Shown here piece by piece: positions 60,228-64,000 of a stretch of 64,000 bases of DNA. Source of the DNA: Heyndrickxia sp050281185 (GTDB lineage: Bacteria; Bacillota; Bacilli; Bacillales; Bacillaceae_C); the NCBI RefSeq assembly GCF_050281185.1, contig NZ_JBNNWS010000005.1, forward strand, positions 231,116-295,115. The letters are read 5' to 3'. Made by a program: the position numbers and the translations under genes. Position 1 is the stretch's first letter, and each line of letters opens with the position of its first letter. The notes beneath the pieces are model-generated. The model searched no databases and was not told where the DNA came from. It saw only the letters and a program-made list of their open reading frames with translations.

Positions 60228-62420
60228 TTAATCGGAATTTGTATCATCCTTTCCTTCGTGTTGCTTATTTGTCTTATCTATAATGATCTCTTTTTTTGTT
60301 GATTGTGTATCATTTTTTTCCCGTTTTTTCTTTAAATCAAAATAAGCTTTAAACACTTCATCAGCGATATCTAGATTTGGATGCATGTTTTTGTCAGTTG
60401 TTGACCATGGAACTACAACAGAAAGAGCAATTTCCGGATGATCGTATGGAGCATAGCCAGCGAATGTTAAGTTCCATAGCATCAGACCAGGATTGTGCGG
60501 GACTGGTCCGTCATAAAGAGCTTCTGCTGTCCCTGTTTTTCCAGCGATCTTTAATTGTTTGTTTTTTATCGATCCATATCCAGTACCATTTGGAGCATTA
60601 ACCACTAATCTTAAACCCTCTTGCACACGTTCAATCCATTCTTTTTTCATGTCTAATTTATTTAAAACATTAGGACCAACTTCTTGCACTATTGGACCAA
60701 GCTCGTCAATTTTGTCACTTGGTTCTCGAATTTCTTTTGCTAAATGCGGCTGAACCCTGAATCCGCCGTTACCAATTGATGAAATGTATTGTACAAGCTG
60801 TAATGGTGTATACGTATCAAATTGACCGATTCCAAAGTCTAATACGTTTCCGGCAAACTGTGGAATTCCTCCACTAAAACCAATTTGTTCTCCTGGAAGG
60901 TCAATACCTGTCTTTACCCCTAAACCAAATTGTGCAAAATTATATCTTAATTTTTTTAATGCTTCTACCTTATCGATGCTAAGTGGTCCGTTAGGTATAT
61001 AATATCGCTGACCACCGATCCTCATTGCTAATTTAAACATATATACATTGGAGGATCTTTCTAATGCATATAAATCATTAATATATCCGAATGCTGTTGA
61101 GCGCCAGGAACTTTTTGACTGAGTACCCTTGAACACCAATGCCTCATCTTTTATTATGTTATCGTTAAGTGAAATAGCCCCTGTTTGGTATCCTGTTAAA
61201 ACCATGGCACCTTTTACAGTTGAACCCATTGCATAAGATGTAATCATATTCCCTAAAGCAAAATCATTAAACTCAAATTGTCCAGTATCCTTATTTTTTT
61301 CACGCTGTTTTCCTGCCATTGCTAAAATTTCACCTGTATAAGGATTCATGGCCGTTACAAATGCACGATCCAAGTATGGCTGTGATAGTCGTGATAATGT
61401 TTTAGTAATGATATCCTCCACTTTTTGTTGAAACTCCATATCCGGAGAAAGAACTATATCATTTCCTCTTTTTCCTTTACTGACAACAACAGAATCGACC
61501 ACTTTCCCCGCTTGATCCATTTTATTAATAATTTTCTCTTTTTGTCCCCGAAGAACATCTTCATATTGATATTCTAAATAGCTTTTACCTACTCGGTCAT
61601 TACGACTATAGCCAAGCGCTTGATAATACTCAGCTAATTCTAGTGGCAGGCCTTCTCTTGATGTAGTGATTCTGCCTAATATAGATCCTAGCGGGGCAAA
61701 TCCTTCCTTATCCCTGTAAACATTATATCGTTCCCAATCAGTCGTTATATCAACACCAGGAAGTGACTCTAGGTTTTCACCAATAACAGCTATTTCCTCA
61801 TCAGTGACATTTTTATTCTTAATAATTTGCGGAGTCAATGGGTAACCGCTTAACATTTCACGGTAAATAGCTAAAACCTCTAGTTCTTTTATAGAAAAGG
61901 AATTCATCTCTTTTTTTGTGATTCTTTCCAGGATTAATTTATATATTCTTTGATCATACTCTTTTTTGTCTAGCTTTTCTTTCTTCAAATTTTCCTCATC
62001 TTGTTTTGTAATTTTACTCTTAGCCTTATTTGGATGCTTTAAGATCCAAAAATCCTTCCGATCTCTTTTCGTTATTGCCTTTAAATCTTCTTCTGTATCC
62101 TTTTTAATTAATTTAGCTAACGTTTTAGCAATTTTATGTATGTCATCAGGTTTTATCAATTGCGGCCTCGTATATGTAATCGCTTTTAAAGGCTGGTTCC
62201 CAACGATTAAATTTCCATTTCGATCTAATATTTTCCCCCGTGGAACAGGTATACTAATCGAAACATCATGTGTTTTCTTAATTTCCTGCTTATAATTCTC
62301 CCCATGAACAATTTGTACGATTCCTAGTCGAATAATCAGAAGAGAGAATAAAAGGAAGACTACAAAAAAAATAACATTTATTCTAAATGGAACAAAAGGC
62401 TTTTTTTTCTTCTTCGCCAA
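60228..62420 (-). CDS. Penicillin-binding protein 2A, transpeptidase (copy 2)
   Basis: 730 residues from TTG at 62420, eight bases after AAAGGGG. Same order as copy 1: membrane anchor, PVPRGKILDRNGNLIV, then active site STVK, SSN and GKTGTAEA. The two are alike over the whole length (for example YDRAFVTAMNP and QFGLGVKTGIDLPGEQIG stretches), pointing to tandem duplication. Likely a PbpA/PbpH-type elongation enzyme. Confidence 0.93.
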   Translation of the reverse strand: MAKKKKKPFVPFRINVIFFVVFLLFSLLIIRLGIVQIVHGENYKQEIKKTHDVSISIPVPRGKILDRNGNLIVGNQPLKAITYTRPQLIKPDDIHKIAKTLAKLIKKDTEEDLKAITKRDRKDFWILKHPNKAKSKITKQDEENLKKEKLDKKEYDQRIYKLILERITKKEMNSFSIKELEVLAIYREMLSGYPLTPQIIKNKNVTDEEIAVIGENLESLPGVDITTDWERYNVYRDKEGFAPLGSILGRITTSREGLPLELAEYYQALGYSRNDRVGKSYLEYQYEDVLRGQKEKIINKMDQAGKVVDSVVVSKGKRGNDIVLSPDMEFQQKVEDIITKTLSRLSQPYLDRAFVTAMNPYTGEILAMAGKQREKNKDTGQFEFNDFALGNMITSYAMGSTVKGAMVLTGYQTGAISLNDNIIKDEALVFKGTQSKSSWRSTAFGYINDLYALERSSNVYMFKLAMRIGGQRYYIPNGPLSIDKVEALKKLRYNFAQFGLGVKTGIDLPGEQIGFSGGIPQFAGNVLDFGIGQFDTYTPLQLVQYISSIGNGGFRVQPHLAKEIREPSDKIDELGPIVQEVGPNVLNKLDMKKEWIERVQEGLRLVVNAPNGTGYGSIKNKQLKIAGKTGTAEALYDGPVPHNPGLMLWNLTFAGYAPYDHPEIALSVVVPWSTTDKNMHPNLDIADEVFKAYFDLKKKREKNDTQSTKKEIIIDKTNKQHEGKDDTNSD

Positions 62421-62507
62421 AATCAGCACCCCTTTTCCTCTATTTACCTTTATTACATTGTAAAGGAAAATGATGCTGAATTATATAATATTTTCAAAAG
62501 TTATAAC

Positions 62508-62538
62508 AAAAAAGAAAAAAGGCAATACTTTGCCTTTT
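62508..62538 (-). terminator. yqgE terminator
   Basis: Minus strand stem AAAAGGCAAAG/ATTGCCTTTT followed by TTCTTTTTT, at the yqgE stop. Confidence 0.85.
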
Positions 62539-63754
62539 AAGTAACCGAATGAGTATTTACTTTTCTTAAACAGAGAAAAACAAATAGATAGCCTGCACCA
62601 AGAAACATCAGTAAAACTGGAATGCTTTTTTTGTCGTTAAAAAAGGTAATAGCGGCCATAAAAGCTAAAATAGAAGTGATTCTTCCCGAATTTAAAAATA
62701 ATTCACGGACGACGATATATTCAATCCTAGCCTCAGCAGCTTGCCAACCTCTTCCAATAACATCATAGGTCATTGAGATATAAGGTACTAGAACAATTGG
62801 ATACGCTATAGCAATTACTGCAGCATAAATTAATAATCTCATATAGCTAAAATCAAACACGATGATAAATATGGCACCATATAAAAGTAATCCTCCTAAA
62901 AATATCGCTTTCTTCCGAAATTCATTTTTAATCAAACGGGCTACCATGGAATAACCTAAAAAGGATATCCCAGAATTAATTAATCCGAATGTTCCAAGAG
63001 CAAATTCACTTCCTGTGGAAATAAAAACAAAAACAGAAATAATGAAAGCAAAAATTCCATCACGCAAGCCCTGAAAAAAATGAGCTGTCGTAATTAATCT
63101 CCAATTACGGTTATTTTTCCTTTCACCTAGAATACGAGCTAGTAAATAGCTTCCATGAGCAGGTCGTCTTTTTATAAAAAAACTTAATAAAACAGCTAGA
63201 GCAAACAGTGTTAATGAAAGGCCAAAAACAATGGTATATCCGATACTTGAAGAAAAGCGTGAAATGATAAAGCCTGCTAATATTGGACCAATCATCCCAC
63301 CCGCAGAATTTAAAGTACCTAAAAATCCGTTGAAAAAATCTCTTGTTTCCGGTTCAGTGATTTCAAAGGTCAGAACATTAAATGCGAGCCAATAGAAACC
63401 GTACCCAATACCTAGCAAACCACCTAAAACAATTAAATAATGTGAAGCATTTCCTCCAAAAAACAAAACGGATAAATAAAAAAAAGCTAAAAAAATTACA
63501 CCCATTCGAAGGACAATGACTCTATCTATTTTTTTCGCCCACCTGCCTGCTAAAATAAAAGTTAGTGGTTGAAAAATAACTACTGATAAATTATAAACAG
63601 CTAAATCTATAAACTGTCCTGATTGCTTCCATAAATAAATGTTTACAAAAGTATTTGATAGCGCAACGCTAAGTGAATATATTCCGCCAATAAATAACAA
63701 TAATGATAAATCCTTTGTTAATTCTACGTCACCTAACCATTTTCGAAATATCAT
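62537..63754 (-). CDS. yqgE: Major facilitator superfamily transporter YqgE
   Basis: 405 residues from ATG at 63754 (MIFRKWLGDVELTKDLSLLL), with AAAGGGGAG upstream; 41 extra codons of open frame have no RBS. About 12 membrane helices; loop motif GRWAKKIDRVIVLRMG between helices 2 and 3. Substrate unknown. It precedes the PBP genes as in B. subtilis. Confidence 0.88.
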   Translation of the reverse strand: MIFRKWLGDVELTKDLSLLLFIGGIYSLSVALSNTFVNIYLWKQSGQFIDLAVYNLSVVIFQPLTFILAGRWAKKIDRVIVLRMGVIFLAFFYLSVLFFGGNASHYLIVLGGLLGIGYGFYWLAFNVLTFEITEPETRDFFNGFLGTLNSAGGMIGPILAGFIISRFSSSIGYTIVFGLSLTLFALAVLLSFFIKRRPAHGSYLLARILGERKNNRNWRLITTAHFFQGLRDGIFAFIISVFVFISTGSEFALGTFGLINSGISFLGYSMVARLIKNEFRKKAIFLGGLLLYGAIFIIVFDFSYMRLLIYAAVIAIAYPIVLVPYISMTYDVIGRGWQAAEARIEYIVVRELFLNSGRITSILAFMAAITFFNDKKSIPVLLMFLGAGYLFVFLCLRKVNTHSVT

Positions 63755-63910
63755 AAAAAACTCCCCTTTTTCATCCTTAATAGCTTTTGAAAAAGAAGTG
63801 ACATTATACATATTTCTTTTTAAAGGTGAGCTGGAGGGCGTGAGAAGTGAGATAAGAGAGGATGTTAAATAATTCAATTTTTTTTAATAAAAAAACACCG
63901 GAAAATGAAG

Positions 63911-64000
63911 TGACCCCATAAAGTTAGACAGGTTTTTTCGGTTAGGCAGCTTGTTGGGTATGAGCTCGGTATTGTACTGGGCTCATGCCTTTTAATTTTG
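63911..64000 (-). mobile_element. IS3-family element, right end (partial)
   Basis: Terminal sequence TGACCCCATAAAGTTAGACA at 63911-63930, typical of IS3/IS150-type inverted repeats, followed inward by the end of a transposase frame. The rest lies past the window edge. Confidence 0.85.
63942..64000 (-). CDS. IS3-family transposase (OrfB), C-terminal end
   Basis: The frame on the minus strand ends KLKGMSPVQYRAHTQQAA, matching the LKGxSPVQYR end of the rve integrase-type transposases of IS3 elements. Only 18 codons plus stop are in the window, so completeness of the element cannot be judged. Confidence 0.85.
   Translation of the reverse strand, partial: KLKGMSPVQYRAHTQQAA

Overview
The window is a stretch of Bacillaceae chromosome (low GC, Firmicutes). 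Gene order closely follows the yqi-yqh-yqg segment of Bacillus subtilis, running from the bkd/spo0A area through spoIVB, recN, argR, dxs, ispA, xseAB, folD, nusB, accBC, spoIIIA, efp, gcv and comG to yqg and pbpA. It has a full sporulation gene set (spo0A, spoIVB, spoIIIAA-AH), a comG competence operon, LTA synthase and an NrdJ-type (class II, B12-dependent) ribonucleotide reductase. The genus cannot be fixed from sequence alone. It is not the B. subtilis group, because the sinIR-tapA-sipW-tasA block is missing between yqhG and yqzE and the RNR here is class II.

Layout. 1-3.9 kb: 5' end of ptb with a sigma-54 promoter, its activator bkdR, yqzF and a glycerophosphodiesterase. 4-9.3 kb: a small membrane protein, then spo0A, spoIVB, recN and argR. 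9.5-16.3 kb: TlyA-like methylase, dxs, ispA, xseB, xseA, folD and nusB. 16.6-24.6 kb: yqhY, accC, accB and the eight-gene spoIIIA operon behind a sigma-E type promoter. 24.6-30 kb: efp, papA, aroQ, yqhR, yqhQ, yqhP and a patatin. 30.1-33.5 kb: nrdJ in three exons. 33.9-38.6 kb: rhodanese, then gcvT-gcvPA-gcvPB behind a tandem glycine riboswitch. 38.9-46 kb: yqhH, yqhG, yqzE and comGA-GG. 46-55.2 kb: yqgY, yqgX, yqgW, yqgU, ltaS, glcK, yqgQ, an unknown gene, gluP and yqgO. 55.5-64 kb: yqgN, rpmG, yqzD, yqzC, two tandem PBP2A genes, an MFS transporter and the end of an IS3-family element.

Most notable are two ORF-less or nearly ORF-less group I introns (445 and 279 nt) in nrdJ. Both give matching P1 helices with the exon end, P3, P7, P8 and P9 pairings, and exact restoration of the reading frame. 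The second lies between the codon for the catalytic Cys region and the catalytic Glu of the NPCGE motif. Second, the 171-nt gap between spoIIIAB and spoIIIAC holds two interleaved inverted repeats, one of which pairs with the spoIIIAC Shine-Dalgarno, plus a possible 12-codon leader ORF: a candidate translational switch inside a sporulation operon. Third, spoIIIAD has no ATG, GTG or TTG start in frame and seems to begin at ATT. Several families of intergenic repeats, including a 200-bp inverted pair flanking yqgN-pbpA, complete the picture.
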